Assembly (NCBI GenBank): GCA_950106755.1
Contig: OX467089.1
Span: 188,501-252,500, forward strand
Direction: 5' to 3'
DNA: 64,000 bases
Source: Climacium dendroides
Taxonomy: Eukaryota; Streptophyta; Bryopsida; Hypnales; Climaciaceae
Position 1 is the stretch's first letter, and each line of letters opens with the position of its first letter. This document shows, in pieces, positions 12,218 through 26,885 of this stretch. The notes beneath the pieces were generated by a model. The model made no database searches. It worked only from the letters and a program-made list of their open reading frames with translations, and was not told the origin of the DNA. The position numbers and the translations under genes were made by a program.

Positions 12218-15124
12218 TGATTGGCTTCGTTTCTATTAAATACAGCATGATTTTTAGAGTCTCTTTTTTTAAAATCCATTTCACTTGGAAAAGTGTGGGG
12301 AAGCAATAGGGTTCTCTTAAACTTCATTTTTCCATGAATTCTCATTATTTTGAACATTTGCAACTTGTGTGTCATATGTTCCGACATGCTTGCACGTCAA
12401 ACCGATATAATTGATTGGTTTGGTTTCTATTAAATACAGCATGATTTTTAGAGTCTCTTTTTTTAAAATCCATTTCACTTGGAAAAGTGTGGGGAAGCAA
12501 TAGGGTTCTCTTAAACTTCTTTTTTCCATGAATCCTCATTATTTTGAAGATTTGCAACTTCTGGGTTACGTTTTTGGACATGCTTGCACGTCAAACCGAT
12601 ATAATTGATTGGTTTGGTTTCTATTAAATACAGCATGATTTTTAGAGTCTCTTTTTTCTACATCCATTTCACTTGGAAAGTGTGGGGAAGCAATAACGTT
12701 CTCTTAAACTTCAATGTTCCATGAATCCTCATTATTCTGAACATTTGCAACTTGTGTGTTACGTTTTCGGAGATGCTTGCACGTCAAACCGATATAATTG
12801 ATTGGTTTGGTTTCTATTAAATACAGCATGATTTTTAGAGTCTCTTTTTTTAAAATCCATTTCACTTGGAAAAGTGTGGGGAAGCAATAGGGTTCTCTTA
12901 CACTTCAATGTTCCATTAATCCTCATTATTTTGAAGATTTGCAACTTCTGTGTTATGTTTTCGGAGATGCTTGCACGTCAAACCGATATAATTCATTGGT
13001 TTGATTTCTATTAAATACAGCATGATTTTTAGAGTCTCTTTTTTTAAAATCCATTTCACTTGGAAAAGTGTGGGGAAGCAATAGGGTTCTCTTAATCTTC
13101 ATTTTTCCATGAATCCTCATTATTTTGAACATTTGCAACTTATGTGTCATATGTTCCGACATGCTTGCACGTCAAACCGATATAATTGATTGGCTTCGTT
13201 TCTATTAAATACAGCATGATTTTTAGAGTCTCTTTTTTTAAAATCCATTTCACTTGGAAAAGTGTGGGGAAGCAATAGGGTTCTCTTAAACTTCATTTTT
13301 CCATGAATTCTCATTATTTTGAACATTTGCAACTTGTGTGTCATATGTTCCGACATGCTTGCACGTCAAACCGATATAATTGATTGGTTTGGTTTCTATT
13401 AAATACAGCATGATTTTTAGAGTCTCTTTTTTTAAAATCCATTTCACTTGGAAAAGTGTGGGGAAGCAATAGGGTTCTCTTAAACTTCTTTTTTCCATGA
13501 ATCCTCATTATTTTGAAGATTTGCAACTTCTGGGTTACGTTTTTGGATATGCTTGCACGTCAAACCGATATAATTGATTGGTTTGGTTTCTATTAAATAC
13601 AGCATGATTTTTAGAGTCTCTTTTTTCTACATCCATTTCACTTGGAAAGTGTGGGGAAGCAATAACGTTCTCTTAAACTTCAATGTTCCATGAATCCTCA
13701 TTATTCTGAACATTTGCAACTTGTGTGTTACGTTTTCGGAGATGCTTGCACGTCAAACCGATATAATTGATTGGTTTGGTTTCTATTAAATACAGCATGA
13801 TTTTTAGAGTCTCTTTTTTTAAAATCCATTTCACTTGGAAAAGTGTGGGGAAGCAATAGGGTTCTCTTACACTTCAATGTTCCATTAATCCTCATTATTT
13901 TGAAGATTTGCAACTTCTGTGTTATGTTTTCGGAGATGCTTGCACGTCAAACCGATATAATTCATTGGTTTGATTTCTATTAAATACAGCATGATTTTTA
14001 GAGTCTCTTTTTTTAAAATCCATTTCACTTGGAAAAGTGTGGGGAAGCAATAGGGTTCTCTTAATCTTCATTTTTCCATGAATCCTCATTATTTTGAACA
14101 TTTGCAACTTATGTGTCATATGTTCCGACATGCTTGCACGTCAAACCGATATAATTGATTGGCTTCGTTTCTATTAAATACAGCATGATTTTTAGAGTCT
14201 CTTTTTTTAAAATCCATTTCACTTGGAAAAGTGTGGGGAAGCAATAGGGTTCTCTTAAACTTCATTTTTCCATGAATTCTCATTATTTTGAACATTTGCA
14301 ACTTGTGTGTCATATGTTCCGACATGCTTGCACGTCAAACCGATATAATTGATTGGTTTGGTTTCTATTAAATACAGCATGATTTTTAGAGTCTCTTTTT
14401 TTAAAATCCATTTCACTTGGAAAAGTGTGGGGAAGCAATAGGGTTCTCTTAAACTTCTTTTTTCCATGAATCCTCATTATTTTGAAGATTTGCAACTTCT
14501 GGGTTACGTTTTTGGACATGCTTGCACGTCAAACCGATATAATTGATTGGTTTGGTTTCTATTAAATACAGCATGATTTTTAGAGTCTCTTTTTTTACAA
14601 TCCATTTCACTTGGAAAGTGTGGGGAAGCAATAACGTTCTCTTAAACTTCAATGTTCCATGAATCCTCATTATTCTGAACATTTGCAACTTGTGTGTTAC
14701 GTTTTCGGAGATGCTTGCACGTCAAACCGATATAATTGATTGGTTTGGTTTCTATTAAATACAGCATGATTTTTAGAGTCTCTTTTCTTAAAATCCATTT
14801 CACTTGGAAAAGTGTGGGGAAGCAATAGGGTTCTCTTACACTTCAATGTTCCATTAATCCTCATTATTTTGAAGATTTGCAACTTCTGTGTTATGTTTTC
14901 GGAGATGCTTGCACGTCAAACCGATATAATTCATTGGTTTGATTTCTATTAAATACAGCATGATTTTTAGAGTCTCTTTTTTTAAAATCCATTTCACTTG
15001 GAAAAGTGTGGGGAAGCAATAGGGTTCTCTTAATCTTCATTTTTCCATGAATCCTCATTATTTTGAACATTTGCAACTTATGTGTCATATGTTCCGACAT
15101 GCTTGCACGTCAAACCGATATAAT
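12218..15124 (+). repeat. 5-mer HOR (969 bp) present three times
   Basis: Copies at 12218-13186, 13187-14155 and 14156-15124. The first monomer of each starts GATTGGCTTCGTTTC. The third is a 193-bp monomer with GGAAAGTG and AATAACG (12606-12798, 13575-13767, 14544-14736). The fourth has the ACACTTCAATGTTCCATTAA segment. The third copy shows localised changes (TTTACAATCC near 14596, TTTCTTAAAATCC near 14786). Each unit is 5 x 194 - 1 bp because the shortened monomer was amplified with it. Confidence 0.9.
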
Positions 15125-17064
15125 TGATTGGTTTGGTTTCTATTAAATACAGCATGATTTTTAGAGTCTCTTTTCTTAAAATCCATTTCACTTGGAAAAG
15201 TGTGGGGAAGCAATAGGGTTCTCTTACACTTCAATGTTCCATTAATCCTCATTATTTTGAAGATTTGCAACTTCTGTGTTATGTTTTCGGAGATGCTTGC
15301 ACGTCAAACCGATATAATTGATTGGTTTGATTTCTATTAAATACAGCATGATTTTTAGAGTCTCTTTTTTTTAAATCCATTTCACTTGGAAAAGTGTGGG
15401 GAAGCAATAGGGTTCTCTTAATCTTCATTTTTCCATGAATCCTCATTATTTTGAAGATTTGCAACTTCTGTGTTACGTTTTTGGACATGCTTGCACGTCA
15501 AACCGATATAATTGATTGGTTTGGTTTCTATTAAATACAGCATGATTTTTAGAGTCTCTTTTTTTAAAATCCATTTCACTTGGAAAAGTGTGGGGAAGCA
15601 ATAGGGTTCTCTTAATCTTCATTTTTCCATGAATCCTCATTATTTTGAACATTTGCAACTTATGTGTCATATGTTCCGACATGCTTGCACGTCAAACCGA
15701 TATAATTGATTGGTTTCGTTTCTATTAAATACAGCATGATTTTTAGAGTCTCTTTTTTTACAATCCATTTCACTTGGAAAAGTGTGGGGAAGCCATAGGG
15801 TTCTCTTAAACTTCATTTTTCCATGAATCCTCATTATTTTGAATATTTGCAACTTGTGTGTCATGTGTTCCGACATGCTTGCACGTCAAACCGATATAAT
15901 TGATTGGTTTGGTTTCTATTAAATACAGCATGATTTTTAGAGTCTCTTTTTTTTAAATCCATTTCACTTGGAAAAGTGTGGGGAAGCAATAGGGTTTTCT
16001 TAAACTTCATTTTTCCATGACTCCTCATTATTTTGAAGATTTGCAACTTCTGTGTTACGTTTTTGGACATGCTTGCACGTCAAACCGATATAATTTATTG
16101 GCTTGGTTTCTATTAAATACAACATGATTTTTAGAGTCTCTTTTTTTTAAATCCATTTCACTTGGAAAAGTGTGGGGAAGCAATAGGGTTCTCTTAATCT
16201 TCTTTTTTCCATGAATCCTCATTATTTTGAACATTTGCAACTTGTGTGTCATGCGTTCCGACATGCTTGCACGTCAAACCGATATAATTGATTGGTTTGG
16301 TTTCTATTAAATACAGCATGATTTTTAGAGTCTCTTTTTTTTAAATCCATTTCACTTGGAAAAGTGTGGGGAAGAAATAGGGTTCTCTTAAACTTCATTT
16401 TTCCATGAATCCTCATTATTTTGAACATTTGCAACTTGTGTGTCATCTGTTCCGACATGCTTGCACGTCAAACCGATATAATTGATTGGTTTGGTTTCTA
16501 TTAAATACAGCATGATTTTTAGAGTCTCTTTTTTTAAAATCCATTTCACTTGGAAAAGTGTGGGGAAGCAATAGGGTTCTCTTAATCTTCATTTTTCCAT
16601 GAATCCTCATTATTTTGAAGATTTGCAACTTCTGTGTTACGTTTTTGGACATGCTTGCACGTCAAACCGATATAATTGATTGGTTTGGTTTCTATTAAAT
16701 ACAGCATGATTTTTAGAGTCTCTTTTTTTAAAATCCATTTCACTTGGAAAAGTGTGGGGAAGCAATAGGGTTCTCTTAATCTTCATTTTTCCATGAATCC
16801 TCATTATTTTGAACATTTGCAACTTATGTGTCATATGTTCCGACATGCTTGCACGTCAAACCGATATAATTGATTGGTTTCGTTTCTATTAAATACAGCA
16901 TGATTTTTAGAGTCTCTTTTTTTACAATCCATTTCACTTGGAAAAGTGTGGGGAAGCAATAGGGTTCTCTTAAACTTCATTTTTCCATGAATCCTCATTA
17001 TTTTGAATATTTGCAACTTGTGTGTCATATGTTCCGACATGCTTGCACGTCAAACCGATATAAT
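15125..17064 (+). repeat. Mixed monomers with a partial 6-mer (1164-bp) duplication
   Basis: Three consecutive monomers at 15319-15900 recur at 16483-17064 with small changes (GAAGCCATAG near 15793 versus GAAGCAATAG). The monomers between are of other types, including an ACAACATGATT monomer near 16120 and a GAAGAAATAG monomer near 16370, which later become parts of other HORs. No further regular period is visible. Confidence 0.75.
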
Positions 17065-18616
17065 TGATTGGTTTGGTTTCTATTAAATACAGCATGATTT
17101 TTAGAGTCTCTTTTTTTAAAATCCATTTCACTTGGAAAAGTGTGGGGAAGCTATAGGGTTCTCTTAATCTTCATTTTTCCATGAATCCTCATTATTTTGA
17201 AGATTTGCAACTTCTGTGTTACGTTTTTGGACATGCTTGCACGTCAAACCGATATAATTGATTGGTTTGGTTTCTATTAAATACAGCATGATTTTTAGAG
17301 TCTCTTTTTTTAAAATCCATTTCACTTGGAAAAGTGTGGGGAAGCAATAGGGTTCTCTTAATCTTCATTTTTCCATGAATTCTCATTATTTTGAACATTT
17401 GCAACTTGTGTGTCATATGTTCCGACATGCTTGCACGTCAAACCGATATAATTGATTGGTTTGGTTTCTATTAAATACAGCATGATTTTTAGAGTCTCTT
17501 TTCTTAAAATCCATTTCACTTGGAAAAGTGTGGGGAAGCAATAAGGTTCTCTTAAACTTCATTTTTCCATGAATCCTCATTATTTTGAAGATTTGCAACT
17601 TCTGGGTTACGTTTTTGGACATGCTTGCATGTCAAACCGATATAATTTATTAGCTTGGTTTCTATTAAATACAGCATGATTTTTAGAGTCTCTTTTTTTA
17701 AAATCCATTTCACTTGGAAAAGTGTGGCGAAGCAATAGGGTTCTCTTAAACTTCTTTTTTCCATGAATCCTCATTATTTTGAAGATTTGCAACTTCTGTG
17801 TTACGTTTTTGGACATGCTTGCACGTCAAACCGATATAATTGATTGGTTTGGTTTCTATTAAATACAGCATGATTTTTAGAGTCTCTTTTTTTAAAATCC
17901 ATTTCACTTGGAAAAGTGTGGGGAAGCTATAGGGTTCTCTTAATCTTCATTTTTCCATGAATCCTCATTATTTTGAAGATTTGCAACTTCTGTGTTACGT
18001 TTTTGGACATGCTTGCACGTCAAACCGATATAATTGATTGGTTTGGTTTCTATTAAATACAGCATGATTTTTAGAGTCTCTTTTTTTAAAATCCATTTCA
18101 CTTGGAAAAGTGTGGGGAAGCAATAGGGTTCTCTTAATCTTCATTTTTCCATGAATTCTCATTATTTTGAACATTTGCAACTTGTGTGTCATATGTTCCG
18201 ACATGCTTGCACGTCAAACCGATATAATTGATTGGTTTGGTTTCTATTAAATACAGCATGATTTTTAGAGTCTCTTTTCTTAAAATCCATTTCACTTGGA
18301 AAAGTGTGGGGAAGCAATAAGGTTCTCTTAAACTTCATTTTTCCATGAATCCTCATTATTTTGAAGATTTGCAACTTCTGGGTTACGTTTTTGGACATGC
18401 TTGCATGTCAAACCGATATAATTTATTAGCTTGGTTTCTATTAAATACAGCATGATTTTTAGAGTCTCTTTTTTTAAAATCCATTTCACTTGGAAAAGTG
18501 TGGCGAAGCAATAGGGTTCTCTTAAACTTCTTTTTTCCATGAATCCTCATTATTTTGAAGATTTGCAACTTCTGTGTTACGTTTTTGGACATGCTTGCAC
18601 GTCAAACCGATATAAC
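17065..18616 (+). repeat. 4-mer HOR (776 bp) present twice
   Basis: Units at 17065-17840 and 17841-18616 appear the same by eye. Monomer order is: a GAAGCTATAG monomer, a GAATTCTC/TCATATG monomer, a TTTTCTTAAAATCC monomer with AATAAGG, and the TATTAGC/GTGGCGAAGC monomer. The last three reappear as a group near 20945-21526, 22303-22884 and 24437-25018. Confidence 0.88.
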
Positions 18617-21600
18617 TGATTGGTTTGGTTTCTATTAAATACAGCATGATTTTTAGAGTTTCTTTTTTTAAAATCCATTTCACTTGGAAAAGTGTGGGGA
18701 AGCAATAGGGTTCTCTTAAACTTCATTTTTCCATGAATCCTCATTATTTTGAAGATTTGCAACTTCTGTGTTACGTTTTTGGACATGCTTGCACGTCAAA
18801 CCGATATAATTGATTGGTTTGGTTTCTATTAAATACAGCATGATTTTTAGAGTCTCTTTTTTCTAAATCCATTTCACTTGGAAAAGTGTGGGGAAGCAAT
18901 AGGGTTCTCTTACACTTCAATGTTCCATTAATTCTCATTATTTTGAATATTTGCAACTTGTGTGTCATGTGTTCCGACATGCTTGCACGTCAAACCGATA
19001 TAATTGATTGGTTTGGTTTCTATTAAATACAGCATGATTTTTAGAGTCTCTTTTTTTTAAATCCATTTCACTTGGAAAAGTGTGGGGAAGAAATAGGGTT
19101 CTCTTAAACTTCATTTTTCCATGAATCCTCATTATTTTGAACATTTGCAACTTGTGTGTCATATGTTCCGACATGCTTGCACGTCAAACCGATATAATTG
19201 ATTGGTTTGGTTTCTATTAAATACAGCATGATTTTTAGAGTCTCTTTTTTTTAAATCCATTTCACTTGGAAAAGTGTGGGGAAGCAATAGGGTTCTCTTA
19301 CACTTCAATGTTCCATTAATCCTCATTATTTTGAACATTTGCAACTTCTGTGTTACGTTTTTGGACATGCTTGCACGTCAAACCGATATAATTGATTGGT
19401 TTGGTTTCTATTAAATACAGCATGATTTTTAGAGTCTCTTTTTTTAAAATCCATTTCACTTGGAAAAGTGTGGGGAAGCAATAGGGTTCTCTTACACTTC
19501 AATGTTCCATTAATCCTCATTATTTTGAACATTTGCAACTTCTGTGTTACGTTTTTGGACATGCTTGCACGTCAAACCGATATAATTGATTGGTTTGGTT
19601 TCTATTAAATACAGCATGATTTTTAGAGTCTCTTTTTTTAAAATCCATTTCACTTGGAAAAGTGTGGCGAAGCAATAGGGTTCTCTTAAACTTCTTTTTT
19701 CCATGAATCCTCATTATTTTGAAGATTTGCAACTTCTGTGTTACGTTTTTGGACATGCTTGCACGTCAAACCGATATAACTGATTGGTTTGGTTTCTATT
19801 AAATACAGCATGATTTTTAGAGTTTCTTTTTTTAAAATCCATTTCACTTGGAAAAGTGTGGGGAAGCAATAGGGTTCTCTTAAACTTCATTTTTCCATGA
19901 ATCCTCATTATTTTGAAGATTTGCAACTTCTGTGTTACGTTTTTGGACATGCTTGCACGTCAAACCGATATAATTGATTGGTTTGGTTTCTATTAAATAC
20001 AGCATGATTTTTAGAGTCTCTTTTTTCTAAATCCATTTCACTTGGAAAAGTGTGGGGAAGCAATAGGGTTCTCTTACACTTCAATGTTCCATTAATTCTC
20101 ATTATTTTGAATATTTGCAACTTGTGTGTCATGTGTTCCGACATGCTTGCACGTCAAACCGATATAATTGATTGGTTTGGTTTCTATTAAATACAGCATG
20201 ATTTTTAGAGTCTCTTTTTTTTAAATCCATTTCACTTGGAAAAGTGTGGGGAAGAAATAGGGTTCTCTTAAACTTCATTTTTCCATGAATCCTCATTATT
20301 TTGAACATTTGCAACTTGTGTGTCATATGTTCCGACATGCTTGCACGTCAAACCGATATAATTGATTGGTTTGGTTTCTATTAAATACAGCATGATTTTT
20401 AGAGTCTCTTTTTTTTAAATCCATTTCACTTGGAAAAGTGTGGGGAAGAAATAGGGTTCTCTTAAACTTCATTTTTCCATGAATCCTCATTATTTTGAAC
20501 ATTTGCAACTTGCGTGTCATATGTTCCGACATGCTTGCACGTCAAACCGATATAATTGATTGGTTTGGTTTCTATTAAATACAGCATGATTTTTAGAGTC
20601 TCTTTTTTTAAAATCCATTTCACTTGGAAAAGTGTGGGGAAGCAATAGGGTTCTCTTACACTTCAATGTTCCATTAATCCTCATTATTTTGAAGATTTGC
20701 AACTTCTGTGTTACGTTTTTGGACATGCTTGCACGTCAAACCGATATAATTTATTGGCTTGGTTTCTATTAAATACAACATGATTTTTAGAGTCTCTTTT
20801 TTTTAAATCCATTTCACTTGGAAAAGTGTGGGGAAGCAATAGGGTTCTCTTAATCTTCTTTTTTCCATGAATCCTCATTATTTTGAACATTTGCAACTTG
20901 TGTGTCATATGTTCCGACATGCTTGCACGTCAAACCGATATAATTGATTGGTTTGGTTTCTATTAAATACAGCATGATTTTTAGAGTCTCTTTTTTTAAA
21001 ATCCATTTCACTTGGAAAAGTGTGGGGAAGCAATAGGGTTCTCTTAATCTTCATTTTTCCATGAATTCTCATTATTTTGAACATTTGCAACTTGTGTGTC
21101 ATATGTTCCGACATGCTTGCACGTCAAACCGATATAATTGATTGGTTTGGTTTCTATTAAATACAGCATGATTTTTAGAGTCTCTTTTCTTAAAATCCAT
21201 TTCACTTGGAAAAGTGTGGGGAAGCAATAAGGTTCTCTTAAACTTCATTTTTCCATGAATCCTCATTATTTTGAAGATTTGCAACTTCTGGGTTACGTTT
21301 TTGGACATGCTTGCATGTCAAACCGATATAATTGATTAGCTTGGTTTCTATTAAATACAGCATGATTTTTAGAGTCTCTTTTTTTAAAATCCATTTCACT
21401 TGGAAAAGTGTGGCGAAGCAATAGGGTTCTCTTAAACTTCTTTTTTCCATGAATCCTCATTATTTTGAAGATTTGCAACTTGTGTGTTACGTTTTTGGAC
21501 ATGCTTGCACGTCAAACCGATATAACTGATTGGTTTGGTTTCTATTAAATACAGCATGATTTTTAGAGTTTCTTTTTTTAAAATCCATTTCACTTGGAAA

Positions 21601-24600
21601 AGTGTGGGGAAGCAATAGGGTTCTCTTAAACTTCATTTTTCCATGAATCCTCATTATTTTGAAGATTTGCAACTTCTGTGTTACGTTTTTGGACATGCTT
21701 GCACGTCAAACCGATATAATTGATTGGTTTGGTTTCTATTAAATACAGCATGATTTTTAGAGTCTCTTTTTTCTAAATCCATTTCACTTGGAAAAGTGTG
21801 GGGAAGAAATAGGGTTCTCTTAAACTTCATTTTTCCATGAATCCTCATTATTTTGAACATTTGCAACTTGTGTGTCATATGTTCCGACATGCTTGCACGT
21901 CAAACCGATATAATTGATTGGTTTGGTTTCTATTAAATACAGCATGATTTTTAGAGTCTCTTTTTTTTAAATCCATTTCACTTGGAAAAGTGTGGGGAAG
22001 AAATAGGGTTCTCTTAAACTTCATTTTTCCATGAATCCTCATTATTTTGAACATTTGCAACTTGCGTGTCATATGTTCCGACATGCGTGCACGTCAAACC
22101 GATATAATTGATTGGTTTGGTTTCTATTAAATACCGCATGATTTTTAGAGTCTCTTTTTTTAAAATCCATTTCACTTGGAAAAGTGTGGGGAAGCAATAG
22201 GGTTCTCTTAATCTTCATTTTTCCATGAATCCTCATTATTTTGAAGATTTGCAACTTCTGTGTTACGTTTTTGGACATGCTTGCACGTCAAACCGATATA
22301 ATTGATTGGTTTGGTTTCTATTAAATACAGCATGATTTTTAGAGTCTCTTTTTTTAAAATCCATTTCACTTGGAAAAGTGTGGGGAAGCAATAGGGTTCT
22401 CTTAATCTTCATTTTTCCATGAATTCTCATTATTTTGAACATTTGCAACTTGTGTGTCATATGTTCCGACATGCTTGCACGTCAAACCGATATAATTGAT
22501 TGGTTTGGTTTCTATTAAATACAGCATGATTTTTAGAGTCTCTTTTCTTAAAATCCATTTCACTTGGAAAAGTGTGGGGAAGCAATAAGGTTCTCTTAAA
22601 CTTCATTTTTCCATGAATCCTCATTATTTTGAAGATTTGCAACTTCTGGGTTACGTTTTTGGACATGCTTGCATGTCAAACCGATATAATTTATTAGCTT
22701 GGTTTCTATTAAATACAGCATGATTTTTAGAGTCTCTTTTTTTAAAATCCATTTCACTTGGAAAAGTGTGGCGAAGCAATAGGGTTCTCTTAAACTTCTT
22801 TTTTCCATGAATCCTCATTATTTTGAAGATTTGCAACTTGCGTGTCATATGTTCCGACATGCTTGCACGTCAAACCGATATAATTGATTGGTTTGGTTTC
22901 TATTAAATACAGCATGATTTTTAGAGTCTCTTTTTTTAAAATCCATTTCACTTGGAAAAGTGTGGGGAAGCAATAGGGTTCTCTTACACTTCAATGTTCC
23001 ATTAATCCTCATTATTTTGAACATTTGCAACTTCTGTGTTACGTTTTTGGACATGCTTGCACGTCAAACCGATATAATTGATTGGTTTGGTTTCTATTAA
23101 ATACAGCATGATTTTTAGAGTCTCTTTTCTTAAAATCCATTTCACTTGGAAAAGTGTGGGGAAGCAATAAGGTTCTCTTAAACTTCATTTTTCCATGAAT
23201 CCTCATTATTTTGAAGATTTGCAACTTCTGGGTTACGTTTTTGGACATGCTTGCATGTCAAACCGATATAATTTATTAGCTTGGTTTCTATTAAATACAG
23301 CATGATTTTTAGAGTCTCTTTTTTTAAAATCCATTTCACTTGGAAAAGTGTGGCGAAGCAATAGGGTTCTCTTAAACTTCTTTTTTCCATGAATCCTCAT
23401 TATTTTGAAGATTTGCAACTTCTGTGTTACGTTTTTGGACATGCTTGCACGTCAAACCGATATAACTGATTGGTTTGGTTTCTATTAAATACAGCATGAT
23501 TTTTAGAGTTTCTTTTTTTAAAATCCATTTCACTTGGAAAAGTGTGGGGAAGCAATAGGGTTCTCTTAAACTTCATTTTTCCATGAATCCTCATTATTTT
23601 GAAGATTTGCAACTTCTGTGTTACGTTTTTGGACATGCTTGCACGTCAAACCGATATAATTGATTGGTTTGGTTTCTATTAAATACAGCATGATTTTTAG
23701 AGTCTCTTTTTTCTAAATCCATTTCACTTGGAAAAGTGTGGGGAAGCAATAGGGTTCTCTTACACTTCAATGTTCCATTAATTCTCATTATTTTGAATAT
23801 TTGCAACTTGTGTGTCATGTGTTCCGACATGCTTGCACGTCAAACCGATATAATTGATTGGTTTGGTTTCTATTAAATACAGCATGATTTTTAGAGTCTC
23901 TTTTTTTTAAATCCATTTCACTTGGAAAAGTGTGGGGAAGAAATAGGGTTCTCTTAAACTTCATTTTTCCATGAATCCTCATTATTTTGAACATTTGCAA
24001 CTTGTGTGTCATATGTTCCGACATGCTTGCACGTCAAACCGATATAATTGATTGGTTTGGTTTCTATTAAATACAGCATGATTTTTAGAGTCTCTTTTTT
24101 TTAAATCCATTTCACTTGGAAAAGTGTGGGGAAGAAATAGGGTTCTCTTAAACTTCATTTTTCCATGAATCCTCATTATTTTGAACATTTGCAACTTGCG
24201 TGTCATATGTTCCGACATGCTTGCACGTCAAACCGATATAATTGATTGGTTTGGTTTCTATTAAATACAGCATGATTTTTAGAGTCTCTTTTTTTAAAAT
24301 CCATTTCACTTGGAAAAGTGTGGGGAAGCAATAGGGTTCTCTTAATCTTCTTTTTTCCATGAATCCTCATTATTTTGAACATTTGCAACTTCTGTGTTAC
24401 GTTTTTGGACATGCTTGCACGTCAAACCGATATAATTGATTGGTTTGGTTTCTATTAAATACAGCATGATTTTTAGAGTCTCTTTTTTTAAAATCCATTT
24501 CACTTGGAAAAGTGTGGGGAAGCAATAGGGTTCTCTTAATCTTCATTTTTCCATGAATTCTCATTATTTTGAACATTTGCAACTTGTGTGTCATATGTTC

Positions 24601-26570
24601 CGACATGCTTGCACGTCAAACCGATATAATTCATTGGTTTGGTTTCTATTAAATACAGCATGATTTTTAGAGTCTCTTTTTTTAAAATCCATTTCACTTG
24701 GAAAAGTGTGGGGAAGCAATAAGGTTCTCTTAAACTTCATTTTTCCATGAATCCTCATTATTTTGAAGATTTGCAACTTCTGGGTTACGTTTTTGGACAT
24801 GCTTGCATGTCAAACCGATATAGTTTATTAGCTTGGTTTCTATTAAATACAGCATGATTTTTAGAGTCTCTTTTTTTAAAATCCATTTCACTTGGAAAAG
24901 TGTGGCGAAGCAATAGGGTTCTCTTAAACTTCTTTTTTCCATGAATCCTCATTATTTTGAAGATTTGCAACTTCTGTGTTACGTTTTTGGACATGCTTGC
25001 ACGTCAAACCGATATAACTGATTGGTTTGGTTTCTATTAAATACAGCATGATTTTTAGAGTTTCTTTTTTTAAAATCCATTTCACTTGGAAAAGTGTGGG
25101 GAAGCAATAGGGTTCTCTTAAACTTCATTTTTCCATGAATCCTCATTATTTTGAAGATTTGCAACTTGTGTGTTACGTTTTTGGACATGCTTGCACGTCA
25201 AACCGATATAATTGATTGGTTTGGTTTCTATTAAATACAGCATGATTTTTAGAGTCTCTTTTTTTAAAATCCATTTCACTTGGAAAAGTGTGGGGAAGCA
25301 ATAGGGTTCTCTTACACTTCAATGTTCCATTAATCCTCATTATTTTCAAGATTTGCAACTTCTGTGTTACGTTTTTGGACATGCTTGCACGTCAAACCGA
25401 TATAATTTATTGGCTTGGTTTCTATTAAATACAACATGATTTTTAGAGTCTCTTTTTTTTAAATCCATTTCACTTGGAAAAGTGTGGGGAAGCAATAGGG
25501 TTCTCTTAATCTTCTTTTTTCCATGAATCCTCATTATTTTGAACATTTGCAACTTGTGTGTCATGCGTTCCGACATGCTTGCACGTCAAACCGATATAAT
25601 TGATTGGTTTGGTTTCTATTAAATACAGCATGATTTTTAGAGTCTCTTTTTTTTAAATCCATTTCACTTGGAAAAGTGTGGGGAAGAAATAGGGTTCTCT
25701 TAAACTTCATTTTTCCATGAATCCTCATTATTTTGAACATTTGCAACTTGTGTGTCATCTGTTCCGACATGCTTGCACGTCAAACCGATATAATTGATTG
25801 GTTTGGTTTCTATTAAATACAGCATGATTTTTAGAGTCTCTTTTTTTAAAATCCATTTCACTTGGAAAAGTGTGGGGAAGCTATAGGGTTCTCTTAATCT
25901 TCATTTTTCCATGAATCCTCATTATTTTGAAGATTTGCAACTTCTGTGTTACGTTTTTGGACATGCTTGCACGTCAAACCGATATAATTGATTGGTTTGG
26001 TTTCTATTAAATACAGCATGATTTTTAGAGTCTCTTTTTTTAAAATCCATTTCACTTGGAAAAGTGTGGGGAAGCAATAGGGTTCTCTTACACTTCAATG
26101 TTCCATTAATCCTCATTATTTTGAAGATTTGCAACTTCTGTGTTATGTTTTCGGAGATGCTTGCACGTCAAACTGATATAATTGATTGGTTTGGTTTCTA
26201 TTAAATACAGCATGATTTTTAGAGTCTCTTTTTTTAAAATCCATTTCACTTGGAAAAGTGTGGGGAAGCAATAAGGTTCTCTTAAACTTCATTTTTCCAT
26301 GAATCCTCATTATTTTGAAGATTTGCAACTTCTGGGTTACGTTTTTGGACATGCTTGCATGTCAAACCGATATAGTTTATTAGCTTGGTTTCTATTAAAT
26401 ACAGCATGATTTTTAGAGTCTCTTTTTTTAAAATCCATTTCACTTGGAAAAGTGTGGCGAAGCAATAGGGTTCTCTTAAACTTCTTTTTTCCATGAATCC
26501 TCATTATTTTGAAGATTTGCAACTTCTGTGTTACGTTTTTGGACATGCTTGCACGTCAAACCGATATAAC
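18617..26570 (+). repeat. Variable-length HOR series anchored on one marked monomer
   Basis: A monomer marked by both AGAGTTTCTTT (C to T) and GATATAACTGATTGG begins at 18617, 19781, 21527, 23467, 25019 and 26571. The distances are 1164, 1746, 1940, 1552 and 1552 bp, exactly 6, 9, 10, 8 and 8 monomers. The monomers just after the anchor are well conserved between units (the ACACTTCAATG monomer, then a GAAGAAATAG monomer). The far parts differ by gain or loss of whole monomers. The last two units (25019-26570 and 26571 onward) are close copies. Confidence 0.85.
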
Positions 26571-26885
26571 TGATTGGTTTGGTTTCTATTAAATACAGCA
26601 TGATTTTTAGAGTTTCTTTTTTTAAAATCCATTTCACTTGGAAAAGTGTGGGGAAGCAATAGGGTTCTCTTAAACTTCATTTTTCCATGAATCCTCATTA
26701 TTTTGAAGATTTGCAACTTGTGTGTTACGTTTTTGGACATGCTTGCACGTCAAACCGATATAATTGATTGGTTTGGTTTCTATTAAATACAGCATGATTT
26801 TTAGAGTCTCTTTTTTTAAAATCCATTTCACTTGGAAAAGTGTGGGGAAGCAATAGGGTTCTCTTACACTTCAATGTTCCATTAA

